DNA from: CAZQFS01 sp964592755 | GTDB taxonomy: Bacteria > Hydrothermota > Tepidihabitantia > Tepidihabitantales > Tepidihabitantaceae | DNA length: 15,199 nt | Direction of reading: 5' to 3' | NCBI GenBank assembly: GCA_964592755.1 | Contig: CAZQFS010000067.1 | Coordinates: forward strand, 1 to 15,199 | Shown: piece by piece, positions 7,290 through 13,840 of the stretch | Layout of the letters: the number at the start of each line of letters is the position of its first letter | Numbering within the stretch: position 1 is the first letter of the stretch | Notes under the pieces: model-generated | What the model saw: only the letters and a program-made list of their open reading frames with translations | The model's database searches: none | Told to the model about the DNA's origin: nothing | Made by a program: the position numbers and the translations under genes

Positions 7290-7511
7290 CTACTTCTTGG
7301 CGGCCGGCCCGGATGCCCCGCCGTACTTGCGTCGGTACTTCTCGACCCGGCCCGCGGTGTCAACCAGCTTCTGCTTGCCGGTAAAGAAAGGGTCGCAGGC
7401 CGAGCATATGTCAACGTTCATCTTGGGCTTGGTCGAACGCGTCTTGATTACGTTGCCACATGCGCAGGTGATTACCGCATCATCGTACTTGGGGTGGATT
7501 TTCGGTTTCAT
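7290..7511 (-). CDS. rpmE: 50S ribosomal protein bL31, zinc-binding form
   Basis: This 73-residue protein is the large-subunit protein at the inter-subunit bridge near the central protuberance. IHPKY near the N-terminus, CxCGN (C16, C18), C36-x2-C39 and PFFTGKQ are the family landmarks. The four cysteines mark the zinc-containing (C+) form. The residue after C39 is Asp where E. coli has His. The Lys-rich C-terminus extends a few residues beyond E. coli bL31. It starts at ATG 7511, six bases after the rho stop, with AGAGAG as a weak Shine-Dalgarno, and is followed by prfB after 9 bases. A rho-rpmE-release factor order is common in bacteria, although the release factor is more often prfA. Confidence 0.96.
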   Translation of the reverse strand: MKPKIHPKYDDAVITCACGNVIKTRSTKPKMNVDICSACDPFFTGKQKLVDTAGRVEKYRRKYGGASGPAAKK

Positions 7512-7517
7512 TGCTCT

Positions 7518-8783
7518 CTAGCTTTCGCTCATCGAACTCAGGAATTCCTTATTGTCGCGAGTCAGACGCATCTTGTCAAGGACAAACTCCATCATCTCAA
7601 CCGGGTTGAGTTCGGCCAGCAGCTTCCTCATCACCCAGATTCGGTTCAGCTCGAACTCGGACAGCAGCAGCTCCTCCTTGCGTGTGCCCGAGCGCTGCAG
7701 GTCGATGGCCGGGAATATCCGGCGGTCGGCGAGCTTCCGGTCGAGTATCAGTTCCATGTTGCCCGTTCCCTTGAACTCCTCGAAGATGACCTCGTCCATG
7801 CGGGAACCGGTCTCGACCAGGGCGGTGGCGATAATCGTCAGACTGCCGCCTTCCTCGATGTTGCGCGCCGCGCCGAAGAACTTCTTCGGCTTCTGCAGGG
7901 CGTTGGAGTCGAGGCCGCCCGAGAGGGTCCGGCCCGAGTGCGGCACCACGAGATTGTGTGCGCGGGCGAGACGGGTTATGGAGTCGAGCAGGATGACAAC
8001 GTCGTGCTTGCTCTCGACCAGGCGCTTGGCCTTCTCCATGACCATATCCGCGACCTGGACGTGGCGCTCCGGGACTTCGTCGAACGTAGAGGAAATCACC
8101 TCTGCCTTCACCGAACGCTCCATGTCCGTTACCTCCTCGGGTCGTTCGTCAATGAGCAGGACAATGAGGGTTACCTCGGGGTGATTGGCGGTGATGGAGT
8201 TGGCGACCTTCTGCATGAGGATCGTCTTGCCGGCACGCGGCGGCGAGACGATAAGCCCGCGCTGGCCTTTCCCGATTGGCACGAACAAATCCTCCACCCG
8301 CATCGAGAAGTCGTTCTTCTCCGGCACCTCAAGCCTGATGCGCTGCTGTGGATAGAGCGGGGTGAGGGCGTCAAACGGAATCCGCCGGCGGTCCGCCTCC
8401 AGGGGAGTCCCGTTGACGGTATCGATTTTCAGCAGCGCGAAGTAACGCTCCGAGTTCCGCGGGGGGCGGGCCCGACCGATGACCGTGTCGCCGGTGCGGA
8501 GCCCGAACCGTTTTATCTGCGACGGCGACACATAAATGTCATCGGACGACGGCAGATAGCTGTAGTCGGGCGAGCGCAGGAAGCCGAATCCCTCTTCCAG
8601 AATCTCCAGCACGCCCGACACTTCGACGCCGTCACCATCGGTGTGGCGCTGGCGTGCCTGGGCTTCGAGTATCGACATCACCAATCCCTGCTTCTTCTTG
8701 TCGCGGAAATCCGGAATGCCGAGTTTCTCGGCCATTTCGTACAGGTCGGTTATCTTCATCCGTTTGAGTTCATCCTGAAGCAT
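7518..8783 (-). CDS. rho: Transcription termination factor Rho
   Basis: Rho is the hexameric RNA-dependent ATPase that ends transcription of untranslated RNA. The 421-residue protein is complete: an N-terminal helical Rho_N region (~1-45), a cold-shock-like RNA-binding domain (~57-103, with GFGFLRSP), and a RecA-like ATPase. Walker A is PPRAGKT (181-187), with Arg where E. coli has Lys before AGKT; Walker B is VVILLD with Asp267. The secondary RNA-binding Q-loop (SGGLD) and R-loop (FKGTGN) are recognisable. There is no large insertion between the RNA-binding and ATPase domains, unlike many actinobacterial Rho proteins. ATG 8783 is preceded by AGGAG. The transcript should begin about 170 bases upstream, leaving a long leader that could serve autoregulation, as known for E. 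coli rho. Confidence 0.98.
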   Translation of the reverse strand: MLQDELKRMKITDLYEMAEKLGIPDFRDKKKQGLVMSILEAQARQRHTDGDGVEVSGVLEILEEGFGFLRSPDYSYLPSSDDIYVSPSQIKRFGLRTGDTVIGRARPPRNSERYFALLKIDTVNGTPLEADRRRIPFDALTPLYPQQRIRLEVPEKNDFSMRVEDLFVPIGKGQRGLIVSPPRAGKTILMQKVANSITANHPEVTLIVLLIDERPEEVTDMERSVKAEVISSTFDEVPERHVQVADMVMEKAKRLVESKHDVVILLDSITRLARAHNLVVPHSGRTLSGGLDSNALQKPKKFFGAARNIEEGGSLTIIATALVETGSRMDEVIFEEFKGTGNMELILDRKLADRRIFPAIDLQRSGTRKEELLLSEFELNRIWVMRKLLAELNPVEMMEFVLDKMRLTRDNKEFLSSMSES

Positions 8784-8954
8784 CGTGTTCTCCTTGCCCG
8801 GGATTCTGTACGGGCGGGATTGACTTACTGCCCGGCACGCGCCCTATCTGCTCGCTGCTGCCCGCCGACTACCTGCTGGGAAACTGCCACCGACCGTCTG
8901 TATCCGTGGTCGGCTTACCGAATGAACAGAGGAGCGCTTCTTCGAGGTCTCAGA
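8784..8954 (-). promoter_or_regulatory. Long rho leader with hairpins and Shine-Dalgarno
   Basis: The predicted leader contains a 6-base-pair stem (8890-8895 with 8908-8913, 12-base loop). A weaker GCCCG/CGGGC stem lies close to the AGGAG ribosome site just before the start codon. E. coli rho is controlled by Rho-dependent attenuation in its leader; a similar role is plausible but not shown by the sequence. Confidence 0.4.
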
Positions 8955-8960
8955 CAGAAC

Positions 8961-8988
8961 AGTATAAACATCCGCCCGCGCGTGTCAA
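8961..8988 (-). promoter_or_regulatory. Strong sigma-70-type promoter of rho-rpmE-prfB
   Basis: TTGACA (8983-8988), a 16-base spacer and TATACT (8961-8966) on the minus strand make a near-consensus housekeeping promoter. Transcription should begin near 8954, about 170 bases before the rho ATG. It lies 40 bases past the stop of the upstream C25 gene. Confidence 0.8.
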
Positions 8989-9028
8989 GCACAATCTGTT
9001 GCGCGACGAGCCGTCAGTGTCCGCGACG

Positions 9029-10636
9029 TCAGTCGAGCTTGACGAACCGCGCACTGGTCAGGCTGCGGCCCGCCTCATCCTCAATGGAGCAGAAATACAC
9101 GCCGGGCAGGAAGCCCTGGCCGATAATCGAGCGCCCTTCAAGCGCCCGCTCATGCAGCAGACGGCCGCCGGCATCGTATATGCGAAGGAAACAAAGCCCG
9201 GGGCCGGCGACATTGACGCTGACCGTAGCCGTGTGCCGGAAAGGACTCGGCCGGACCATGACTCGGGGAACCGGCTTGAACCCGGCCGGTTCGCTGACCG
9301 AAGTGTAGACAACCGGAATGAGCACATCGTACGGGTACAGGTTCCGGCCGGTGACAACCAGACGCAGCATTCCTGTGTCAGTTGGATTTATCTCCAATGC
9401 GACCTCGCCGTCCGGATTCGTGCACCCGGTCGCACAGACCGACGTGTCCATCGAGGCGCAAACCAGGGCATTGGCCACCGGAGTCCCGTTGTGGCAGACG
9501 GTCGCCAGCAGAGTCTGCGGTCCTGGTTCCACAGATGCCGGATGACCAACATCAAGCAGCCGAGGGGTGGCTGTCCAGACCGGCAGCGCCGGGTCCCCCA
9601 GGAGCCCGAATCCACGATAGTCGCTGGTATAGGTGGGGAACTCGACCCGGAGCTGACGCTTGGCGCGGAGCGCCGCGATGCCCAGTCGGTCGGCATTCTC
9701 GAGGAAGAGGCCGTCGAAGAAACCCCGGCAGACCGCGCCTCGCTGCCGGGCGACACTCACAGCAGAGTGGGTATTGCCGAAGAAAGCGACCGCACCCTTG
9801 AGGCTGGCGTGCGTGCCCGTCTTCATCCAGGCGTCTCCGACCATCGACTCGTTGGGTGCGAGCGTCATGGTCTCACACGTGATTGAAAGCACTATCGGGA
9901 GCTTCTTGCCGTTGACGGTCTGTGCCGGGTCAACGTTGAAGGGTTGATACCAGTTGCCGCCGGCTGTGCCCCGATAAAGCACCATGCCGGCACCAGCATT
10001 CACCGAAGTGACGACGTGGCTCGCGGTGTGACCGCGGTTGTACGACAGGGAGTCACAGCGCACGAAACCGGCTGCGCCGGCCTGACTCGCTGCCCGCCGG
10101 ATGTTGTTCCAGTATATGGTGTCGTCCGCATCGCCGCCCTCGCGGACGACAGTGGTGATGCGGCGCATCCAGAGGCTGTCGGTAAGGTCGGGAGTGCGTT
10201 CGTACGCTAGCGTCTTGGCCACCATCACGTCGAGCTGCGCCGCAGAACGGGCCGGAAAACGGCCCACCGGCAGTTCCGCCTCGAAGTCTCCGACCATGTC
10301 GCCGTAGATGTTGTCTGAATAGTAGGAACCGCTTCCCTGCACCGTGTAGCGCCGAGCCGGCAGGTTGGCGGGCGAACCGACCAGAAGAACGTACTCAGGC
10401 GGAACCGGCCACGTGCTGTACGCATTCCTGATGTAGTTCTTGATGCTTGTCGTATCCGAGCCAATCTCTGAGAGACGCACGACCTTTGTCGAAAGTCCGG
10501 TGGCCTGCTTCCACTCTGCGAGCGGCAGAATGGACTGGTACAGGACGTCGGTCGTAATCACGAGATAACGCGCGCCGTCCTCGGCCAAAGACACCGCGAC
10601 AACCAGCAACACGATCAGCAGGACTGCTCTTGTCAC
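9029..10636 (-). CDS. Secreted C25 (gingipain-like) family protein with T9SS-type tail; catalytic His apparently missing
   Basis: A signal peptide (hydrophobic 4-17, likely cleavage after SLA) leads a 535-residue protein. Residues ~22-355 match the peptidase C25 fold: an SDNIYGD segment (107-113), ELPVGRFPA, and the nucleophile-region SITC (Cys254) followed by GAVAFFG. The usual GHG carrying the catalytic His reads G223-T224-A225, so activity is doubtful. Residues ~360-442 fit the Ig-like domain that follows gingipain catalytic domains. Residues ~457-535 (RPSPFR, LRIYDAGGRLLHE, PGVYF, ending RFVKLD) fit the type A sorting domain of type IX secretion substrates. The GTG start has GGAGG 6 bases upstream. 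It appears monocistronic, with its own promoter. Role: cell-surface or secreted protease, or a protease-like binding protein. Confidence 0.85.
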   Translation of the reverse strand: MTRAVLLIVLLVVAVSLAEDGARYLVITTDVLYQSILPLAEWKQATGLSTKVVRLSEIGSDTTSIKNYIRNAYSTWPVPPEYVLLVGSPANLPARRYTVQGSGSYYSDNIYGDMVGDFEAELPVGRFPARSAAQLDVMVAKTLAYERTPDLTDSLWMRRITTVVREGGDADDTIYWNNIRRAASQAGAAGFVRCDSLSYNRGHTASHVVTSVNAGAGMVLYRGTAGGNWYQPFNVDPAQTVNGKKLPIVLSITCETMTLAPNESMVGDAWMKTGTHASLKGAVAFFGNTHSAVSVARQRGAVCRGFFDGLFLENADRLGIAALRAKRQLRVEFPTYTSDYRGFGLLGDPALPVWTATPRLLDVGHPASVEPGPQTLLATVCHNGTPVANALVCASMDTSVCATGCTNPDGEVALEINPTDTGMLRLVVTGRNLYPYDVLIPVVYTSVSEPAGFKPVPRVMVRPSPFRHTATVSVNVAGPGLCFLRIYDAGGRLLHERALEGRSIIGQGFLPGVYFCSIEDEAGRSLTSARFVKLD

Positions 10637-10675
10637 AGACTACCTCCGGAGAGTGAATGCTTGCCAGAACGAACC

Positions 10676-10701
10676 CAGCGTCCGTCTGACTCCGGACGCT
10701 G
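10676..10701 (-). promoter_or_regulatory. 5'UTR hairpin upstream of the C25-family gene
   Basis: CAGCGTCCG (10676-10684) and CGGACGCTG (10693-10701) form a perfect 9-base-pair stem with an 8-base loop, between the promoter and the ribosome site and 40 bases before the GTG. No T-tract follows, so it is not an ordinary terminator. It may stabilise the message or bind a regulator. Confidence 0.6.
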
Positions 10702-10739
10702 TGGGTGGCTTGTGGATGATACCTGTTGCCACTAATACT

Positions 10740-10767
10740 ATTGTACTCATGAGCGGCGCTCGGTCAA
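10740..10767 (-). promoter_or_regulatory. Promoter of the C25-family gene
   Basis: TTGACC (10762-10767), a 16-base spacer and TACAAT (10740-10745) on the minus strand form a good sigma-70-like promoter. It predicts a leader of about 95 bases containing a stable hairpin and a good Shine-Dalgarno (GGAGG, 10643-10647). Confidence 0.7.
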
Positions 10768-11316
10768 GGCGCGGCGACAATTCCATAGCCGGCGCCAGAC
10801 GTGAGACTGACGAAGCGCGTCACCAGCGCGTGTTCACTGCGTGAGAACCGGCCGTCAGCAGGCCGCAAGGTCAGGTCGGGCGCTCCGGAAGTCAGCGGCA
10901 GTGTACTGCTCGCGCACTCCGGTTGACCCTGTGACGAACCCGGAAGTGAGGTCCAGGTCCGGCCCGGAGACAAGCAGACTGAAGGCACTGACGCAGAGGA
11001 CCGGTCAGACCAGAGGCGAGACCCCAGACAGGCCCACGACGAGAGGAGTCTATCAGACATCCTGGAGAGCGATTCCCGTCAGGGTTTGGGGAACCGTTAC
11101 CCCAGCGGGGTTCCAGATTTCGCATCCTGCGCGTAACATCTTGCAGCACAAAGAGGTATGCCGAGAAACGGACCCGGCGGCCTGTGTCCTTCATTGGATA
11201 CAGACGAGGGCCCAGTCGTGGCTTGCTGCTGCGTGCCGGCCATGACCCGCCGGTTGGGAACCGCCCGTTCAGCAACTGTCCTCTTCCACCGGATGCTCGA
11301 GAAGCAAACCCCTCGC
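10768..11316. other. About 550 bases with no recognisable gene
   Basis: Open frames cross this divergent interval on both strands, but their translations (Arg/Ser/Pro-rich, no motif, no ribosome site) look like chance frames in GC-rich DNA. I find no tRNA, RNase P, tmRNA or SRP RNA signature. The only structure I can point to is at 11088-11114: a GGGG, a CCCC and a second GGGG run that can pair in two mutually exclusive ways, plus a GGAACC/GGTTCC pair. It could hold an unrecognised RNA, the remains of a lost gene, or only spacer. Confidence 0.5.
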
Positions 11317-11344
11317 TTGACTCCGGTTGAATCGCAGGTAGATT
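11317..11344 (+). promoter_or_regulatory. Promoter of aspS, predicted leaderless start
   Basis: TTGACT (11317-11322), a 16-base spacer and TAGATT (11339-11344). The GTG start codon begins 7 bases after the -10 ends, exactly where transcription should begin, so the message would have no leader. No credible Shine-Dalgarno is present, which agrees. Confidence 0.6.
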
Positions 11345-11350
11345 CAGTCT

Positions 11351-12655
11351 GTGCAGCGTACTCTGACCGCAGATGTCCCGGATCACATCGGAGAGGAAGT
11401 CCGGCTGCTCGGCTGGTTGCACCAGGTCCGGGCGCTGGGTTCGATATCGTTCGTCATCGTCCGCGACCGGACAGGACTGGCCCAAGGCGTGGTCCTAGAC
11501 CCGTCCCAGCTCGACCTGACCCGGCTCAAGCGCGAAAGCGTGGTCGAGGTAATAGGCACGGTCAAGGCCGAGCCTCAGGCCAGGAAAGGCGCCGAGGTCG
11601 TTGTGACGAGCATGAAACCGCTGGTCGAGCCCGTGGCCGAACTGCCATTCGAGGTCAACCGTTCCAAAAGGAAGCTCAACCTGAAGATAGACGCGATTCT
11701 CGACCACCGTGCGTTCAGTCTGCGCAACCCGGAGTTCGCCGCACCCTTCCGGGTTCAGGCCGAGGTCGTGAGGACGTTCTGCGACTACCTCCGCCGCCAG
11801 GGATTCCTCGAAGTACACACCTCGAAGATTGTCGCGGCCGGCACCGAAGGCGGAACTGCCCTGTTCCCAGTCAAGTATTTCGAGCAGACCGCCTACCTGG
11901 CCCAGAGCCCGCAGTTCTACAAACAGATGCTGGTGGGCGCCGGGTTCGAGAGGGTTTTCGAGGTCGGGTTCGTCTATCGCGCCGAAGACCATGCCACTTC
12001 GCGCCACATCAACGAGTACCTGTCGCTGGACTTTGAGATGGGTTTCATCGACTCGTACACCGACGTGATGGACATCGAACGCGGATTCCTTAAGGCGCTG
12101 GTCGAGAACCTCGAGCAGAACTGCCGGGAGGAGTTTGAACTGCTGGAGGCACAACTGCCCCGGCTCGGCACTGTACCCGAAGTCTCGCTGAAAGACGCGC
12201 TGGCCATTCTGGCCCGGGACTACCGACGCGACGTCACCGGTATGGTTGACCTTGACCCCGAAGGAGAACGGCAGATATGTGACTACGCTCTGAAGACCTC
12301 GGGCAGCGAATTCGTCTTCATCAGCCGTTATCCGCGCTCGGCCCGGCCTTTCTACACGATGCCCGACCCGCAGGACCGGGACTCAACCCTCGGCTTCGAC
12401 CTTCTGTTTCGGGGCCTTGAGGTAACAACCGGGAGCCAGCGCGTTCACGACTACCGAATGCTCTGCGACAACATCCGCCGCATCGGCGGCAACCCGGACA
12501 GCTTCAGCTTCTACCTGGAGATCTTCAAGTACGGTATGCCGCCTCACGGCGGGCTGGCCATCGGCGCTGAGCGACTCACGCAGCAGTTGCTCGGACTGGC
12601 CAACGTTCGCGAGGCAAGCTTCTTTCCGCGTGACCGGTTCCGCATAGCACCCTGA
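11351..12655 (+). CDS. aspS: Aspartyl-tRNA synthetase, archaeal/non-discriminating type
   Basis: This enzyme charges tRNA-Asp, and in the non-discriminating form also tRNA-Asn, with aspartate. At 434 residues without the ~100-residue bacterial GAD insertion, it is the archaeal-type (AspRS2) enzyme. The OB-fold anticodon domain covers ~1-100. Catalytic landmarks are the flipping-loop region AGTEGGTALFP (163-173), motif 2 YRAEDH (Arg210, Glu212) and motif 3 GAERL (Arg408). In the anticodon loop His24 (GWLHQV) matches the non-discriminating enzymes, whereas the position usually Pro in that class looks like Arg78. The start is GTG; a stop codon lies just upstream in frame, so no longer form exists. 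It is preceded by its own promoter and followed by purQ after 92 bases with a separate promoter. An AsnRS call is less likely from the overall match. Confidence 0.9.
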   Translation: MQRTLTADVPDHIGEEVRLLGWLHQVRALGSISFVIVRDRTGLAQGVVLDPSQLDLTRLKRESVVEVIGTVKAEPQARKGAEVVVTSMKPLVEPVAELPFEVNRSKRKLNLKIDAILDHRAFSLRNPEFAAPFRVQAEVVRTFCDYLRRQGFLEVHTSKIVAAGTEGGTALFPVKYFEQTAYLAQSPQFYKQMLVGAGFERVFEVGFVYRAEDHATSRHINEYLSLDFEMGFIDSYTDVMDIERGFLKALVENLEQNCREEFELLEAQLPRLGTVPEVSLKDALAILARDYRRDVTGMVDLDPEGERQICDYALKTSGSEFVFISRYPRSARPFYTMPDPQDRDSTLGFDLLFRGLEVTTGSQRVHDYRMLCDNIRRIGGNPDSFSFYLEIFKYGMPPHGGLAIGAERLTQQLLGLANVREASFFPRDRFRIAP

Positions 12656-12710
12656 CCATCGCCTCCCGGCGTCAGTTCGGTCGGTTAGTATCGCTTCCTC
12701 GCTACTCCGC

Positions 12711-12738
12711 TTGACACGCAACGTGAGCCGGCTATTCT
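12711..12738 (+). promoter_or_regulatory. Promoter of purQ, predicted leaderless start
   Basis: TTGACA (12711-12716), a 16-base spacer and TATTCT (12733-12738), nearly consensus. Only 9 bases separate the -10 from the GTG at 12748, so the 5' leader would be about 0-4 bases. No Shine-Dalgarno is visible. Confidence 0.75.
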
Positions 12739-12747
12739 GACCGACCA

Positions 12748-13527
12748 GTGATAAAGGTATGCATACTTTTTGCCGCAGGAACCAACTGCGACTCAGAAAC
12801 TGCCCACGCCTGCCGGTTGGCCGGCGCCGAGCCGGTGACCGTCCACGTCAACCAGTTGAAGCGCCGCGAACGCCGGTTGTCCGAGTTCCAGATGCTTGTC
12901 ATCCCGGGCGGGTTCTCCTACGGCGACTACATAAGCTCCGGCCGCATCCTGGCCAATGAACTGAGGCACAATCTAAGACAAGACTTGGAGGAGTTCTGCG
13001 CTGCGGGCAAACCCGTGCTCGGCATCTGCAACGGCTTCCAGGTGCTGGTCAAGTGTGGACTGCTGCCCGCCTTCACCCGACCATTTGAGAAACAGACCGT
13101 CACCCTGGATACAAACGACTCAGGCAGGTACGAGGACCGGTGGGTGTATCTTCGGGTTGAGGATTCCCCTTGCGTTTTCACCGAGGGGATCGAGACGCCG
13201 CTCTACCTGCCGGTGGCCCACGCCGAAGGTAAGTTCATCGTGTCGTCCACCGATGTGCTTGCTCAACTGAATGCCGGTCGCCAGATCGCGCTCCGCTACA
13301 CGACTCCAACAGGAGACTCTCCGACCTACCCAGACAACCCCAACGGCTCCGAAGCCGACATCGCCGGTATCTGTGACCCGACCGGCCGGGTTTTCGGCCT
13401 CATGCCCCATCCTGAGCGATTCACCCGCCGCGAGCACCACCCCCGCTGGCATCGGGCGAGACTGACGAAACCCCAGGGTACTGCCATACTCCACAATGCC
13501 GTCCGGTATGCGCAATCAAACGTCTAG
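12748..13527 (+). CDS. purQ: FGAM synthase glutaminase subunit PurQ
   Basis: PurQ hydrolyses glutamine and passes ammonia to PurL in the fourth step of purine synthesis (FGAR to FGAM). It is a class I glutamine amidotransferase: IPGGFSYGDY (52-61) near the N-terminus, the nucleophile Cys94 in GICNGFQ, and the His221/Glu223 pair in MPHPER. At 259 residues it is somewhat longer than the ~225-residue B. subtilis type. The GTG start coincides with the predicted transcription start. Neither purL nor purS is adjacent, so the complex is encoded in pieces. The gene ends inside the beginning of the next gene, a 32-base overlap if that gene starts at 13496, which suggests cotranscription with the unrelated oxidoreductase pair downstream. 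Confidence 0.95.
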   Translation: MIKVCILFAAGTNCDSETAHACRLAGAEPVTVHVNQLKRRERRLSEFQMLVIPGGFSYGDYISSGRILANELRHNLRQDLEEFCAAGKPVLGICNGFQVLVKCGLLPAFTRPFEKQTVTLDTNDSGRYEDRWVYLRVEDSPCVFTEGIETPLYLPVAHAEGKFIVSSTDVLAQLNAGRQIALRYTTPTGDSPTYPDNPNGSEADIAGICDPTGRVFGLMPHPERFTRREHHPRWHRARLTKPQGTAILHNAVRYAQSNV

Positions 13528-13840
13528 GACCGACCGCCGGATTACCGCCCATCCGGTGCTCGGTTTTGAACGCAGGGTGCCGCTTGTCTTCTACTTCGAG
13601 GGCCAGGCAATGACGGGCTGGCAGGGCGAGACAATCGCCGCGGCCCTGGTTGCCAACGGCGTAGACGTGTTCCGTCACACCGAAAGACTGAATCGGCCGC
13701 GCGGGTTCTTCTGTGCCGTGGGCAAGTGCTCGTCGTGTCTGATGGTCGTGGACGGCAGGCCGAACACAATGGTCTGCATGGAGCCTCTGCGTGCCGGCGT
13801 CAGAGTCGAACGCCAGCGAGGACGGGGCAGACTGCCGTGA
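13496..13840 (+). CDS. 2Fe-2S subunit of an HcnA-like amine/opine/proline dehydrogenase
   Basis: This small plant-type ferredoxin-like subunit has the cluster pattern C73-x4-C78-x2-C81-x12-C94. The HPVLGFERR lead-in and GETIAAALVANG segment are typical of the HcnA / opine oxidase / hydroxyproline dehydrogenase small subunit. It should pass electrons from the FAD subunit encoded next. The start is uncertain: ATG 13496 (114 residues, overlapping purQ by 32 bases) or ATG 13508; no good Shine-Dalgarno decides. The stop overlaps the next start (GTGA), so the two subunits are translationally coupled. The third, substrate-binding FAD subunit of such complexes (HcnC type) is not here, so the substrate cannot be named. 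Confidence 0.85.
   Translation: MPSGMRNQTSRTDRRITAHPVLGFERRVPLVFYFEGQAMTGWQGETIAAALVANGVDVFRHTERLNRPRGFFCAVGKCSSCLMVVDGRPNTMVCMEPLRAGVRVERQRGRGRLP

Noticed and set aside
6209..7384. 391-codon plus-strand frame opposite prfB
   Set aside because: Antisense shadow of RF2; no ribosome site or recognisable domain.
7153..9308. Long plus-strand open frames opposite rho, rpmE and prfB (up to about 600 codons)
   Set aside because: They are antisense shadows of secure genes in GC-rich DNA; their translations show no family motif.
10841..11485. Frames on both strands in the 10.8-11.5 kb spacer (134 residues on plus, 197 on minus)
   Set aside because: Arg/Ser/Pro-rich, without motif or Shine-Dalgarno; the minus frame also runs into aspS. 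They are treated as chance frames.
13726..13836. Upstream in-frame ATG extending the FAD subunit by 37 residues
   Set aside because: The extension is the out-of-frame reading of the 2Fe-2S gene; GTG 13837 puts the FAD motif at the usual distance and overlaps the previous stop.
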